This document shows, piece after piece, positions 15,381 to 24,644 of a DNA stretch of 64,000 nucleotides. Position 1 is the stretch's first letter. Each line of letters begins with the position of its first letter. A program made the position numbers and the translations under genes. The notes beneath the pieces are model-generated. The model was not told the origin of the DNA. It was given only the letters and a program-made list of their open reading frames with translations, and ran no database searches. The stretch lies in assembly GCF_944324995.1 (NCBI RefSeq), contig NZ_CALUYL010000001.1, positions 186,001-250,000 of the forward strand. The letters are read 5' to 3'. The DNA comes from an uncultured Mailhella sp. (GTDB lineage Bacteria > Desulfobacterota > Desulfovibrionia > Desulfovibrionales > Desulfovibrionaceae).

Positions 15381-16730
15381 ATGGAATTCATCAGTCAGAT
15401 AGTCGATGCGGTCAACGGCGTGCTCTGGGGCTGGCTTCTGCTCTTCCTGCTCTGCGGCACGGGCATTTTCTACACCATCCGGCTGCGCTTCATTCAGCTG
15501 CGCAAGCTGCCCCACGCCTTCCGCCGTCTGTTCAGCAACATTTCCCTGCACGGTGAAAGCGCCGACCACACCGGCATGAGCTCCTTCCAGGCACTCGCCA
15601 CCGCCGTGGCCGCCCAGGTGGGCACGGGCAACATTGCCGGCGCGGCCACGGCCATTGCCGCCGGCGGCCCCGGAGCCATCTTCTGGATGTGGCTGAGCGC
15701 CTTCTTCGGCATGGCCACCAACTACTCCGAAGCCGTGCTCGCCCAGAAGTACAAAACCACCAACGAACGCGGCGAAACCGTCGGCGGACCGGCCTACTAC
15801 ATCCGCGCCGCCTTCCCCGGCGCCTTCGGCAAGGCGCTCGCCGGATTCTTCTCCGTGGCCATCATTCTCGCCCTCGGCTTCATGGGCAACATGGTGCAGT
15901 CCAACTCCATCGGCGCGGCCTTCAGCACCGCCTTCGGACTCTCGCCCGTGCTCGTCGGGGTCGTCGTGGCCCTCATTTCCGCCGCCATCTTCCTCGGCGG
16001 CGCCAAGCGCATCGCCTGGGTCATGGAAAAGCTCGTGCCCCTCATGGCGCTCCTCTACGTGGGCGGCTGCCTCATCATCATTTTTGCCAACATCACCGCC
16101 CTGCCCGGCGCGTTCAAAACCATTTTCGTCATGGCTTTTGATCCCCAGTCCGCCGGCGGCGGCGCGCTCGGCATCACCGTGCGCGAGGCCATGCGCTACG
16201 GCGTGGCCCGCGGCCTCTTCTCCAACGAAGCCGGCATGGGCTCCACGCCCCACGCCCACGCGCTGGCCAAGGTCGCCCATCCCGACGATCAGGGCATGAT
16301 GGCCATGATGGGCGTGTTCATCGACACCTTCGTGGTGCTCACCTGCACCGCCCTCGTCATCGTCATCACCGGCGAATGGAACTGCGGCAGCACCGGCACC
16401 GAACTCGCCCAGATCGCCTTCGACACGGTGTTCGGCTCCCTCGGCAACATCTATATTGCCGTCTGCCTGTTCTTCTTCGCCTTTTCCACCATCATCGGCT
16501 GGTACTTCTTCGGCGAGGCCAACGTGAAGGCCCTGTTCGGCGCAAAATACGTCAAAATCTACGCCGCCATCGTCGTGGTGTTCATCGTCATCGGCTCCGG
16601 CCTCAAGGTGAACCTCGTGTGGAACATGTCCGACATGTTCAACGGCCTCATGGTGCTGCCCAACCTCATCGGCCTGCTGGCCCTCTCCGGCGTGGTGGTG
16701 GCCATCGCCAAAAGCAAGCGCGACGACTGA
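15381..16730 (+). CDS. AGCS-family sodium:glycine/alanine symporter
   Basis: 449 residues, an inner-membrane protein with the conserved AGCS segments: AAQVGTGNIAGAATAI near residue 80, GGPAYYI, and ARGLFSNEAGMGS near 280. It imports alanine or glycine with sodium. The glycine riboswitch in its leader favours glycine as the relevant substrate or signal. I use the ATG at 15381, about 7 nt after AAGGA; upstream in-frame ATGs overlap that ribosome site. A second AGCS gene at 51553 has no visible riboswitch. Confidence 0.92.
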   Translation: MEFISQIVDAVNGVLWGWLLLFLLCGTGIFYTIRLRFIQLRKLPHAFRRLFSNISLHGESADHTGMSSFQALATAVAAQVGTGNIAGAATAIAAGGPGAIFWMWLSAFFGMATNYSEAVLAQKYKTTNERGETVGGPAYYIRAAFPGAFGKALAGFFSVAIILALGFMGNMVQSNSIGAAFSTAFGLSPVLVGVVVALISAAIFLGGAKRIAWVMEKLVPLMALLYVGGCLIIIFANITALPGAFKTIFVMAFDPQSAGGGALGITVREAMRYGVARGLFSNEAGMGSTPHAHALAKVAHPDDQGMMAMMGVFIDTFVVLTCTALVIVITGEWNCGSTGTELAQIAFDTVFGSLGNIYIAVCLFFFAFSTIIGWYFFGEANVKALFGAKYVKIYAAIVVVFIVIGSGLKVNLVWNMSDMFNGLMVLPNLIGLLALSGVVVAIAKSKRDD

Positions 16731-16776
16731 TCGCTGCGTCGCCTTCCGACATCGAGGTCCTGCCGCCTGACGGCAT

Positions 16777-16812
16777 GTCATGAGGGCGCAACGCTCCGCC
16801 CGCCCTCATGAC
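16777..16812 (+). repeat. 12-bp inverted repeat after AGCS gene
   Basis: GTCATGAGGGCG and CGCCCTCATGAC form a perfect stem with a 12-nt loop. No T-run follows. It may be a 3'-end stabilising hairpin. Confidence 0.5.
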
Positions 16813-16922
16813 CGCAGGATCAAAAAACTACGGGAGCGAATCCCTTCCCGCCACCACTACTTCAACATCATCCGAGCATGACGACATGCCCTTCGGGGCC
16901 GCTTCTGAAAAGCTTCGAGACG

Positions 16923-16959
16923 AAAAGAGCCCGTGCCGAACAGCGACACGGGCTCTTTT
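16923..16959. terminator. Bidirectional terminator between AGCS and locus B
   Basis: GAGCCCGTG and CACGGGCTC form a stem with AAAA on the left and TTTT on the right, serving the convergent AGCS gene and the last gene of locus B. Confidence 0.8.
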
Positions 16960-17004
16960 CATGCGGAAACGCTTCCGCCAGTCAGGGGAATTTTTCCCTG
17001 CCGT

Positions 17005-18930
17005 TTACAGCTTCAGACCAAGCGCCAGGCCCTGATCCATGGCCTCATAGGCGTCGCCTATGTGATCGCAGTCGCCGATGGTGTGCACCGGAATGCCGCA
17101 GTCGCCGAGCGATTCCTGAAGCTTCTTGTCCGGCACCGTGCCGATGGCGAGCACCAGCGTGTCGGCCTTCACGGGGAAGAGCGCGTGACCGTGATCGATT
17201 TCCGCGGTATGCGCGGTCAGACGGAACAGCGTGGAATCCGGGAACAGACGGATGTTGTCGCAGTTGGCGATTTCCTGGAACAGCCAGCCGCGGATGCGGG
17301 AAATAAGGCCGCGGCCAAGCTCGTTGAGTTCCACAAGGCATACCTTCTTGCCTTCGCGGGCGAGCTTGAGCGACGTTTCCAGACCGATGTAGCGGCCGCC
17401 GAGCACCACGCAGCGCTCGCCGGTGCTCACCTTGTTGCGCAGCACGTCCATGGCGTACACGATGGGCATGCCGCTGTCCTGACCGTCCACGCCGGAAAGC
17501 GCGCGGGGCGTGGCGCCCGTGGCCAGCACCACTTCGTCGGGATGCGCGGCCATGATCTGTTCGCGCGTCACCGCCGTGTTCATGTGAATGCGCACACCGG
17601 CCTTGTCCATGTTCTCCTTCAGCCACGGCACGAGCGTGCGGAAGCTGGCCTTGTCGTCGCCGGCGGAAGCCACCAGCCACTGACCGCCGAGCTCGCCGGT
17701 CTTTTCAAAAAGATCCACGTGGTGGCCGCGTTCGGCCAGCGCGAGCGCACAGCGCATGCCCGCCAGACCGCCGCCGATCACATAGATATTCCTGGGATTT
17801 TCGGCGGGACGGGAAACATAGGTGTCTTCCATCATCAGGGCGGGGTTCACCGTGCAGCACATGCCGCGGCCCACCAGTCTCGGACGCGAGGCCCAGGTCT
17901 GGCAGTTGTTGCAGCGCACGCAGCGGCGGATGCTGTCTTCCTCGCCGCGGCGCAGCTTGCCCACGTAGTCGGGATCGGCCAGCAGCGGACGCGCAATGCC
18001 GATGAAGTCGGCCACGCCGTCGGCAATCATCTTGTCCGCTTCATGCGGATCGTGCAGGCCGCAGCTTGCGATGATGGCCACATTAGGAAGCGCCTTCTTG
18101 ACCTTGGCGGTGTCGGCGATGTTCTGCGCCGAACCTTCCGCATAGATGGGAACACCGTGCCACAGACGTTCCTGACCGCCGCCCGTCATGAGGAAGGCGT
18201 TCACACCGGCCTCGGCCAGATAGCCCATCTCTTCAATGCCCTCGTCGAGGGTCATGCCGCCTTCCATGTAGTCGCACTTCGGGAAGCGGATGTACACGGG
18301 AAAGTCGTCGCGGGTGCGCTCGCGGATGGCTTCCACGATCATGCGGGGAAGCGCGATGCGCTTTTTCGCCGTGCCGCCGAAGTCGTCGGTGCGGCGGTTG
18401 CTGTAGGGGGACAGGAACTGACTGATGAACTTGCCGGAACCGCCGTGCAGCGCAAAGCCGTCGAATCCGGCTTCGTAGAGTCTCTTGCCCGCCTGGGCGT
18501 AGCATTCGATATAGTCGAGAATTTCCTGACGGGTCATTTCTCTGGGAACCACGAGATCCCAGGAGCCGCGCACCGGAGAAGGCGCAATGCATTCCTTCTT
18601 CGTGCCCGCGCGGGAGCCTGCGCCGCCGAGCTGCAGAAACACCTTTGCGCCGCCGGACTTGATGAGCGCCGCCAGCTCCGCGAGCTTTTCAATGTACTTG
18701 TCGTCCCACAGGGCAAGGCCCTGCGCCAGCTTCACGGAAGGCCACGCAAAGGTCTGCTGCACGGTGACGAGACCGGCCTGCCCCAGGCGGGCCCTGTGAA
18801 AGGCAAACAGCGGTTCGCCCACAAAACCGTCTTCCGTTCCGCCCCGGGTCTGCACCGAAGTCTGAACGTAGCGGTTGGGTATTTCAAGATTCCCGATTTT
18901 CGCGGGGGTGAAAAGGTGAGGAAAAGCCAT
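17005..18930 (-). CDS. OYE-type FMN/4Fe-4S/FAD oxidoreductase, Lys at catalytic Tyr position
   Basis: 641 residues with the family layout: an FMN barrel, the cluster CVRCNNCQ...C (~338-365), and Rossmann motifs IYVIGGGLAGMRCA and CVVLGGRYIGLETS. The barrel motif that normally reads HGAHGYL reads HGGSGKF, so the catalytic tyrosine is lysine (~167) and the nearby histidine is serine. A histidine remains in the later loop (GQERLWHG). The ATG follows AAGGAGG. It is the last gene of locus B, separated from the TctAB gene by 314 bp with a terminator, so it may be expressed at a lower level or separately. It may be a dehydrogenase or act on a different bond. Confidence 0.88.
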   Translation of the reverse strand: MAFPHLFTPAKIGNLEIPNRYVQTSVQTRGGTEDGFVGEPLFAFHRARLGQAGLVTVQQTFAWPSVKLAQGLALWDDKYIEKLAELAALIKSGGAKVFLQLGGAGSRAGTKKECIAPSPVRGSWDLVVPREMTRQEILDYIECYAQAGKRLYEAGFDGFALHGGSGKFISQFLSPYSNRRTDDFGGTAKKRIALPRMIVEAIRERTRDDFPVYIRFPKCDYMEGGMTLDEGIEEMGYLAEAGVNAFLMTGGGQERLWHGVPIYAEGSAQNIADTAKVKKALPNVAIIASCGLHDPHEADKMIADGVADFIGIARPLLADPDYVGKLRRGEEDSIRRCVRCNNCQTWASRPRLVGRGMCCTVNPALMMEDTYVSRPAENPRNIYVIGGGLAGMRCALALAERGHHVDLFEKTGELGGQWLVASAGDDKASFRTLVPWLKENMDKAGVRIHMNTAVTREQIMAAHPDEVVLATGATPRALSGVDGQDSGMPIVYAMDVLRNKVSTGERCVVLGGRYIGLETSLKLAREGKKVCLVELNELGRGLISRIRGWLFQEIANCDNIRLFPDSTLFRLTAHTAEIDHGHALFPVKADTLVLAIGTVPDKKLQESLGDCGIPVHTIGDCDHIGDAYEAMDQGLALGLKL

Positions 18931-19244
18931 CTCATGCCTCCTTGTAATCTAAGCAACGCCCGGCAGACGCAACACGCCGCCGTATCTCGGCGCAGAAACT
19001 GTCGGAATTTTGATTGTCGTGCTGCGGAGCCGCCCGGCACCGCGCTAAGGCGCGCTCTGCCGACAGTACGAACACGTCTTCAGGCGCAGGCCGGGCGTTT
19101 GCGGCGCATCGGAAGATTGTCCGAACCGCCGCCATCCGCATCCGAAGGCGCGACACACGTCCGTCACGCCCCGAAAAAACGAATCCGCCAGACCGGTAAT
19201 GCCCGAATCCGGCGAATTCCCTGATGGTTGCTGGAAAAAGTGCC
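18931..19244. other. Intergenic region between TctAB and OYE-type genes
   Basis: 314 bp without a gene. It holds the minus-strand terminator listed at 19174-19219. No clear sigma-54 or sigma-70 promoter for the downstream OYE-type gene was recognised. Confidence 0.6.
19174..19219 (-). terminator. Terminator after TctAB gene
   Basis: On the minus strand GAATTCGCC pairs with GGCGGATTC (one mismatch), followed by G and TTTTTT. It would reduce read-through into the last OYE-type gene. Confidence 0.65.
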
Positions 19245-21257
19245 CTAGAACAGAATGCCGCGGGGCGTGTTGACGCTGAAGCCGAGGGAGAAGATGACGT
19301 AGCACACGGCCACGAACACCAGCGTGAACACCACGTTCCAGAAAAGATCCCTGGACTTCAGATCGTTCTTCAGCACGGTGCAGAGAATGAACACCAGCGT
19401 GGCGGAAGACACGTAGAAGCCGATGTACTTGATGCACAACACGTAGGCGATGAGAAGCGCGGCGTGCATGCCTATGCCCTTCCAGTTGATGCAGGAGAAG
19501 GGAGCTTCCGTCATGCCCGCGTACTTCGCCGGCATGAATACGGCCTTGAGGATGATGGCCGCCATGAGCAGCGCGAGCAGGCCGAGCACGATGGCGGGGA
19601 ACATGGCCGTCTTTTCGGGGTAGTCCACGAGCATGGAGGCCAGCGCGCCGATGACGGGCAGCATGATGACGCCGGAAATGAGATCGGCGCCGCGCATGCC
19701 TTCAAGCAGACGCGGAATCTCGCCCGACGCGCCCTTGGCCTGAGCGGTCTTGCCGTTGCGCACGCGCTTGTACACGCGGTAGATGACATACAGGGCGATG
19801 AGCACCAGCATGCCCTGTGCCACGGGACGGTTCATGAAGTACACGAGCGCGCCCTTGGCTCTCGCAAGGGAGAGGGCTTCGAGCATGGAGCGTTCCACCA
19901 CGGGGCCGAGGATGACGCCGAGGGCGTAGGCGCCGGGGTTGAAGCCCAGTCGGATGAGGAAATAGGTGGCGATGCCGAAGAGCACGAAGATCCAGATGTC
20001 GAGGTTCAGGCCGCGGACCACGTAGGCGCCGATGGCGCAGATGACGATGACGCCGGGGAAGAGCTTGTCCGAGGGGATGCGCAGGATGTTGGCCAGAGAA
20101 CCGATGGTGAACAGACCGAGCAGCATCTGCACCACGGCGCAGAGGAACAGGGCCATGATGACCATGTACACCACGGGGCCTTCGTTGGCGAGGAAGTTCG
20201 GGCCGGGGGCCATGCCGTGCATGAAGATGGCGGCCATGAACACGGCGGCGGCGGGAGAACCGGGAATGCCCAGCGCGAGCACGGGAATGAACGCGCCGCC
20301 CACGAGGCCGTTGTTGGAGCATTCGGAAGCCACGATGCCTTCCTCCGCGCCCTTGCCGAATTCTTCGGGATGCCTGGAGTAGCGCTTGGCGCTCGAGTAG
20401 GCGAGCATGGTGGCCACGGAAGCGCCCACGCCGGGCACGATGCCCACGCCCACGCCGATGAGGCCGGAGCGAACGAGCAGCATTTTCATTTTGCTGAACA
20501 TCATATGGAACAGGCGGAAGAAGGCGGAGACGTTGTCGCGGAATCCGGCCTTTTCAAAGGCTATCTGTTCCTGCACGCCGCAGGTGGGGGCAAGCACCAT
20601 GTTCAGCATGCTGGGCAGGGAGAAGGTGCCGAGCATGACGGGAATGAAAGGAATGCCGCCCATGAGGTCGATGCTGCCGAAGGTGAAGCGGGGGTTGCCC
20701 ACATAGGCGTCCACGCCGATGCAGGTGGTGAACACGCCGAGCGCCGCGGAAACGATGCCCTTGAGCGGATCCTTCGCGCTGATGGAGCCCACGAGGAACA
20801 GACCCACGGCCGCGAGCAGGAAGAGTTCCGCCGCGCCGAACTTGATGACGAAGGGAGCAAGCAGCGGCATGAACAGCAGCATGGCCAGGGCCGACATCAT
20901 GCCGCCGGAGAAGGACGCGATATTGGAAATGAGCAGGGCGTCTCTCGCCTTGCCCTTTCTGGCCATGGGATAACCGTCGAAGGCGGTGACCATGGCCGCG
21001 GAGGTTCCGGGCGTGTTCAGCAGAATGGACGAGATGGAACCGCCGTATTCACAGCCCACATACACGCCGGAAAGGGCGATGAGCGCCGTGGAATGGTCCA
21101 TGGTATAGGTCAGCGGGAGAATGATGATCATACCAATGGCCGCGCCGAAACCAGGCAGTGCTCCGACCACGATACCCAGCGCAACGGAAATGACGAGCGC
21201 CAGCACATTAATGGGGCTGAGACAGGTAAGGAGTCCGCTCCACAACATTTCTAACAT
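19245..21257 (-). CDS. Tripartite tricarboxylate transporter permease, TctA-TctB fusion
   Basis: 670 residues in the inner membrane. Residues ~1-500 are TctA-like (GIVVGALPGFGAAIGM, YGGSISSILLNTPGT, GVGVGIVPGVGASVATM, LGIPGSPAAAVFMAA). Residues ~520-670 add four to five membrane helices typical of the small subunit TctB (ADLISGVIMLPVIG onward), which is usually a separate gene. With the TctC protein encoded upstream it forms a complete TTT importer for a di- or tricarboxylate or aromatic acid. The ATG has a weak AAAGG ribosome site. A terminator hairpin lies in the 243-bp gap after tctC. Confidence 0.9.
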   Translation of the reverse strand: MLEMLWSGLLTCLSPINVLALVISVALGIVVGALPGFGAAIGMIIILPLTYTMDHSTALIALSGVYVGCEYGGSISSILLNTPGTSAAMVTAFDGYPMARKGKARDALLISNIASFSGGMMSALAMLLFMPLLAPFVIKFGAAELFLLAAVGLFLVGSISAKDPLKGIVSAALGVFTTCIGVDAYVGNPRFTFGSIDLMGGIPFIPVMLGTFSLPSMLNMVLAPTCGVQEQIAFEKAGFRDNVSAFFRLFHMMFSKMKMLLVRSGLIGVGVGIVPGVGASVATMLAYSSAKRYSRHPEEFGKGAEEGIVASECSNNGLVGGAFIPVLALGIPGSPAAAVFMAAIFMHGMAPGPNFLANEGPVVYMVIMALFLCAVVQMLLGLFTIGSLANILRIPSDKLFPGVIVICAIGAYVVRGLNLDIWIFVLFGIATYFLIRLGFNPGAYALGVILGPVVERSMLEALSLARAKGALVYFMNRPVAQGMLVLIALYVIYRVYKRVRNGKTAQAKGASGEIPRLLEGMRGADLISGVIMLPVIGALASMLVDYPEKTAMFPAIVLGLLALLMAAIILKAVFMPAKYAGMTEAPFSCINWKGIGMHAALLIAYVLCIKYIGFYVSSATLVFILCTVLKNDLKSRDLFWNVVFTLVFVAVCYVIFSLGFSVNTPRGILF

Positions 21258-21310
21258 AGTAATACCTTTACTGTAATTTTAGGAAAAACGGATTCCTTTC
21301 CGAATGCTCC

Positions 21311-21348
21311 GAAAGAAAAGGGCCCCGGACGGTTCCGAATCCGGCCCT
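21311..21348 (-). terminator. Attenuating terminator between tctC and tctAB
   Basis: On the minus strand AGGGCCGGA pairs with TCCGG-GG-CCCT (a two-base bulge), followed by TTTTCTTTC. A terminator here would give more binding protein than permease. Two further short hairpins lie at 21372-21389 and 21401-21424. Confidence 0.6.
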
Positions 21349-21500
21349 CTTCCGAACGTTCGGAGCGTCTCAGCGCCGCGCCCGGCGCTCTTCGGAACAG
21401 GAACGCTTCGCGGCGGAAGCGTTCTCTGCTGCGCTTTTCCATGTCCCGGAAGACAGAAGGACGGCGGAAGACGCATCCGCTCCCGCCGCCCCGTCCGCAA

Positions 21501-22466
21501 TCAGTCGGCGGTGTTCTTGATGACGTCCTTCAGGTTTTCCACCTTCTGGTCGATCTTCGCGATGGTTTCCTTCAGGTCGTTGCTGTCCTGGAAGCCGTAG
21601 GTGGAGCCGATTCTTTCAATGGAGGCCTTGAGTTCCGGGTCGTCCCGGAGCGTGGCCAGACGGCTGGTCAGATAGTCCAGGGCTTCCTTGGGCATGTCGG
21701 CGCGGCCGATGAGGCAGTTGAACATGGTGCAGCCTTCCATATCGAGGCCGTATTCGGCAAAGGTGGGCACGCCTTCGATGATGCGGGTCTTCGAGGCGGA
21801 GGCCAGAGCGCGGATCTTGCCCTTGTGGGTGGTCAGCCACTGGGCGTTGGAGCAGGCGGCGTCGATCTGTCCGTCGAGCAGGGCCACGTTCAGCTTGGTG
21901 CCGTTTTCAAAGGGAATGCGCACCATGTCCACGCCGGTTTCCTTCACGAAGGAGGCAAAGGTAAGATGGTTGGAGCTGTAGGAGCCGGTGTTGCCCACGG
22001 TCACCTTGCCGGGATGTTCCTTGGCGTACTTGATGAGATCGTCGAGCGTCTTGAAGGGGCTGTCTTCGCGCACGGTGATGATTTCATCGAAGAGCACGGA
22101 AGAAACGATGGGCACGAGATTCTTGGTGTTGTAGGAGGTCTTCTGGAAGACCTGCTGCATGGAGATGTGCGGGAAGTTGTAGAAAAGCAGGGTGTAGCCG
22201 TCGGGTCTCGTGCTCATGTAGTAGTTGGCGCCCACCACGCCGCCCGCGCCGGCCTTGTAGTCGGTGACGAGCTTGACGCCCAGCGCCTTTTCATAGAACG
22301 GCTGCGCAGCGCGGAAGTTGTTGTCCGCGCCGGTGCCGGCGCCGAAGGGAATGATGACGGTAATGGGCTTTTCAGGATAGGCAGCCTGAGCGGCGGGGGC
22401 TGCCAGACCGAGGGCGAGCAGAACGGCGGCGCAAGCCTTTCCGAGCTTGTTGAGGGTAATGTTCAT
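21501..22466 (-). CDS. TctC/Bug-family solute-binding protein
   Basis: 321 residues with a signal peptide (ending APAAQA before AYPEKPITVIIPFG). The mature start and GAGGVVGANY, RPDGYTLLFYN and VGNTGSYSSNHL are typical of the Bug/TctC receptors of TTT systems. Periplasmic. Its partner permease follows. The ATG is preceded by AAGGAGAGAGG. The family binds carboxylates such as citrate, terephthalate or nicotinate; the ligand here is unknown. Confidence 0.92.
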   Translation of the reverse strand: MNITLNKLGKACAAVLLALGLAAPAAQAAYPEKPITVIIPFGAGTGADNNFRAAQPFYEKALGVKLVTDYKAGAGGVVGANYYMSTRPDGYTLLFYNFPHISMQQVFQKTSYNTKNLVPIVSSVLFDEIITVREDSPFKTLDDLIKYAKEHPGKVTVGNTGSYSSNHLTFASFVKETGVDMVRIPFENGTKLNVALLDGQIDAACSNAQWLTTHKGKIRALASASKTRIIEGVPTFAEYGLDMEGCTMFNCLIGRADMPKEALDYLTSRLATLRDDPELKASIERIGSTYGFQDSNDLKETIAKIDQKVENLKDVIKNTAD

Positions 22467-22520
22467 GACCTCTCTCCTTGTACGACAGGGGGTTGAAAAA
22501 GGGGGCTCCTTCAGGCCGTC

Positions 22521-24452
22521 TCACAGCTTGCGGCCGATCTGCGCGCCTTCGCGGATGGCGTAGAGCGCGTCTCCGATCTGGCGGCAGTCGCCGATGGCGT
22601 GATATTCCAGGCCCAGAGCTTCGAGATCCTCGACCAGATTGTTCACCGGCACCGTGCCGATGGCTAAAACCACGGTATCGCAGGGCAGCGTGAGCATGGA
22701 GCCGTTGTTGGCGGCGTCCACGCCTTCGCTGTTCAGGCGCAGAAGAGGAGAATTGGGATAGAAGCGCACCTTGGCGGCCACCATTTCGTTGCGGTAGATG
22801 CCCACCAGACGCGGAATGCCGCCGTGACCGATTTCCATGGCTTCGAGCAGAGACACGTCCTTGCCCTGCTTGGCGAGCTTGATGGCGACTTCCATGCCGA
22901 TGTAGCGGCCGCCCACCACCACGACCCGGTCGCCGACTTCGGCGCGGTCCATGATGACGTCCATGCCCTGCACCACGGAAGGTCCGCCGTGTGCGGGTCT
23001 GTCCACGGCGGCGGGAAGTCCGCGCGGCACCGCGCCCGTGGCAAGCACCACCACGTCGGGGCGTTCCTTTTCCAGCAGGGCGCGGTTCACTTCCACGCCC
23101 GTGTGAACATGCACGCCGGCCTCCTTCATGGCGTTGAGCATCCAGGGAATGAGCGTGCGGAAGTCGGACTTGTAGGTCGCCTTGCCGGCCACGATCCACT
23201 GACCGCCGAGATCCTCGGCCTTTTCATAGAGATCCACATGATGGCCGCGTTCGGCGAGAGTGTGGGCGGCTTCCATGCCCGCGAGGCCGCCGCCGGCAAT
23301 GAGAATGCGCCTGGGTTCGGCAGCAGGTTCCGGCTTGGGGAATTCCGCCTCGCGCATGGCCGCAGGGTTCACCGTGCAGGTGATGCCGGGCGTAGGAATG
23401 CGGTCCTTTCTGGACTTGTAGGTGAAGCAGTTCAGGCAGTAGATGCAGCGCTTGATGTCGCGGTAGCGGCCTTCCTTTGCCTTGATGAGCAGCTCGGGAT
23501 CGGTGATGAAGGGGCGGCCGAGAGAAATGAAGTCCGCCGCGCCCTCTTCGAGCAGCAGCTCCGCGGCGAGCGGATCGTGAATCTTGCCCACGGTGATCAC
23601 GGGCTTGCCCGAGGCTTCGCCCACGGGGCGCGCCAGATGCGCCAGGCAGTTGCGGGGGAAGAAATAGTTGAACGAGGTGTTCCAGCCCTTTTCCTGATTG
23701 CCGGCCGAGCATTCAAAGGCGTCCACGCCCTCGGCGGCCATGATGCGGGCTATCTGCTTGCCGTCTTCAAGGGTGTTGCCGCCCTCGACCATGTCGTCCA
23801 CGCTGAAACGGAAGATGATGGGGAAGTCTTCGCCGGCCTGCTTGCGGATGGCCTGCACGATCTGACGGGGGAAAAGCGTGCGCTTTTCCAGAGTGCCGCC
23901 GTAGGCGTCGGTGCGGCGGTTGCTGTAGGAGGACAGGAAAAGGCTCACGAGCTTGCCGTGCGCGGCGTGGATTTCCACGGCGTCGAAACCGGCTTCGCGG
24001 GCGCGACGCGCGGCCTGACCGTAGCATTCCACGAAATATTCGATCTGCTCGACGGGAATTTCCTTCGGGGGCTTGTCTTCAAAGGCGAAGCGCACGGGCG
24101 AAGGCGCAATGGAGTGCCCGTCGGGACGGCGGGTGCCGCGGCCGCCCAGTTCCACGGCGACCTTGGGACCATAGGAGTGCATGCGTCGTACAAGATCGGC
24201 AAGAGGAGGAATGTGCGCGTCGCACCACAGACCCATGGCGCCGTCGGTCTGTTCTTCACGCCAGCAGTAGGTGTGGCCCATAATGACAAGGCCCATGCCG
24301 CCCTTCGCTCTTACTTCATAAAAACGGGCAAGGGCGTCGCTCAGCGTGCCTTCAGGCCCGGCCCCGCGCGCGGCGATGGGAGCAAAAACAAGGCGGTTGT
24401 TCAGCTCCATGTTGCCGATGCGTCCGGGGGTAAGCAGTTTTTCCAGTGCCAT
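22521..24452 (-). CDS. OYE-type FMN/4Fe-4S/FAD oxidoreductase, Lys at catalytic Tyr position
   Basis: 643 residues, same family and layout as the product at 17005: an FMN barrel, the cluster CIYCLNCF...C (~335-362), and Rossmann motifs ILIAGGGLAGMEAA and VVVVGGRYIGMEVA. The barrel motif reads IHAAHGKLVSLFLS, so the catalytic tyrosine position is lysine (~167). The loop that usually has a histidine (GNQEKGWNTSF) lacks one. The start at 24452 follows GGAGA; the frame is open upstream but without support. It lies between the AprA-like flavoprotein and tctC in locus B. Confidence 0.88.
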   Translation of the reverse strand: MALEKLLTPGRIGNMELNNRLVFAPIAARGAGPEGTLSDALARFYEVRAKGGMGLVIMGHTYCWREEQTDGAMGLWCDAHIPPLADLVRRMHSYGPKVAVELGGRGTRRPDGHSIAPSPVRFAFEDKPPKEIPVEQIEYFVECYGQAARRAREAGFDAVEIHAAHGKLVSLFLSSYSNRRTDAYGGTLEKRTLFPRQIVQAIRKQAGEDFPIIFRFSVDDMVEGGNTLEDGKQIARIMAAEGVDAFECSAGNQEKGWNTSFNYFFPRNCLAHLARPVGEASGKPVITVGKIHDPLAAELLLEEGAADFISLGRPFITDPELLIKAKEGRYRDIKRCIYCLNCFTYKSRKDRIPTPGITCTVNPAAMREAEFPKPEPAAEPRRILIAGGGLAGMEAAHTLAERGHHVDLYEKAEDLGGQWIVAGKATYKSDFRTLIPWMLNAMKEAGVHVHTGVEVNRALLEKERPDVVVLATGAVPRGLPAAVDRPAHGGPSVVQGMDVIMDRAEVGDRVVVVGGRYIGMEVAIKLAKQGKDVSLLEAMEIGHGGIPRLVGIYRNEMVAAKVRFYPNSPLLRLNSEGVDAANNGSMLTLPCDTVVLAIGTVPVNNLVEDLEALGLEYHAIGDCRQIGDALYAIREGAQIGRKL

Positions 24453-24574
24453 GATGTCTCCAGAAATTGCGACTTGCCGGATGTCTGCTCCGCGCTCGGA
24501 AAACAGCATCCGCTCTTGAACGGCGGAGAGCATCCGCGCGTTCGGGTGATGATGAAGCGTCTTTGACGCCCGCG

Positions 24575-24607
24575 TGCGGCAGGTCCGGAAAACCCGGGCC
24601 TGCCGCA
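24575..24607 (-). repeat. Intercistronic hairpin between flavoprotein and OYE-type genes
   Basis: TGCGGCAGG and CCTGCCGCA form a 9-bp stem with further partial pairing inside. No T-run follows on the minus strand. Confidence 0.55.
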
Positions 24608-24644
24608 TCGGACTTGTCATGCCGTATCTTTCGTCGTTACACGG

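Noticed and set aside
16933..19224. A 763-residue plus-strand open frame, and similar long ones at 15294-16781, 19224-21254, 22824-24566, 24756-26621 and 35647-38244
   Set aside because: All are antisense shadows of recognised GC-rich genes. Their frame matches the third-position GC bias and they show no protein family features.
7196..24452. Bile-acid 7-dehydroxylation (bai) operon, because the OYE-type enzymes resemble BaiCD/BaiH
   Set aside because: No baiB, baiE, baiF, baiA or baiG-like genes are present. The similarity is only at the level of the broad reductase family.
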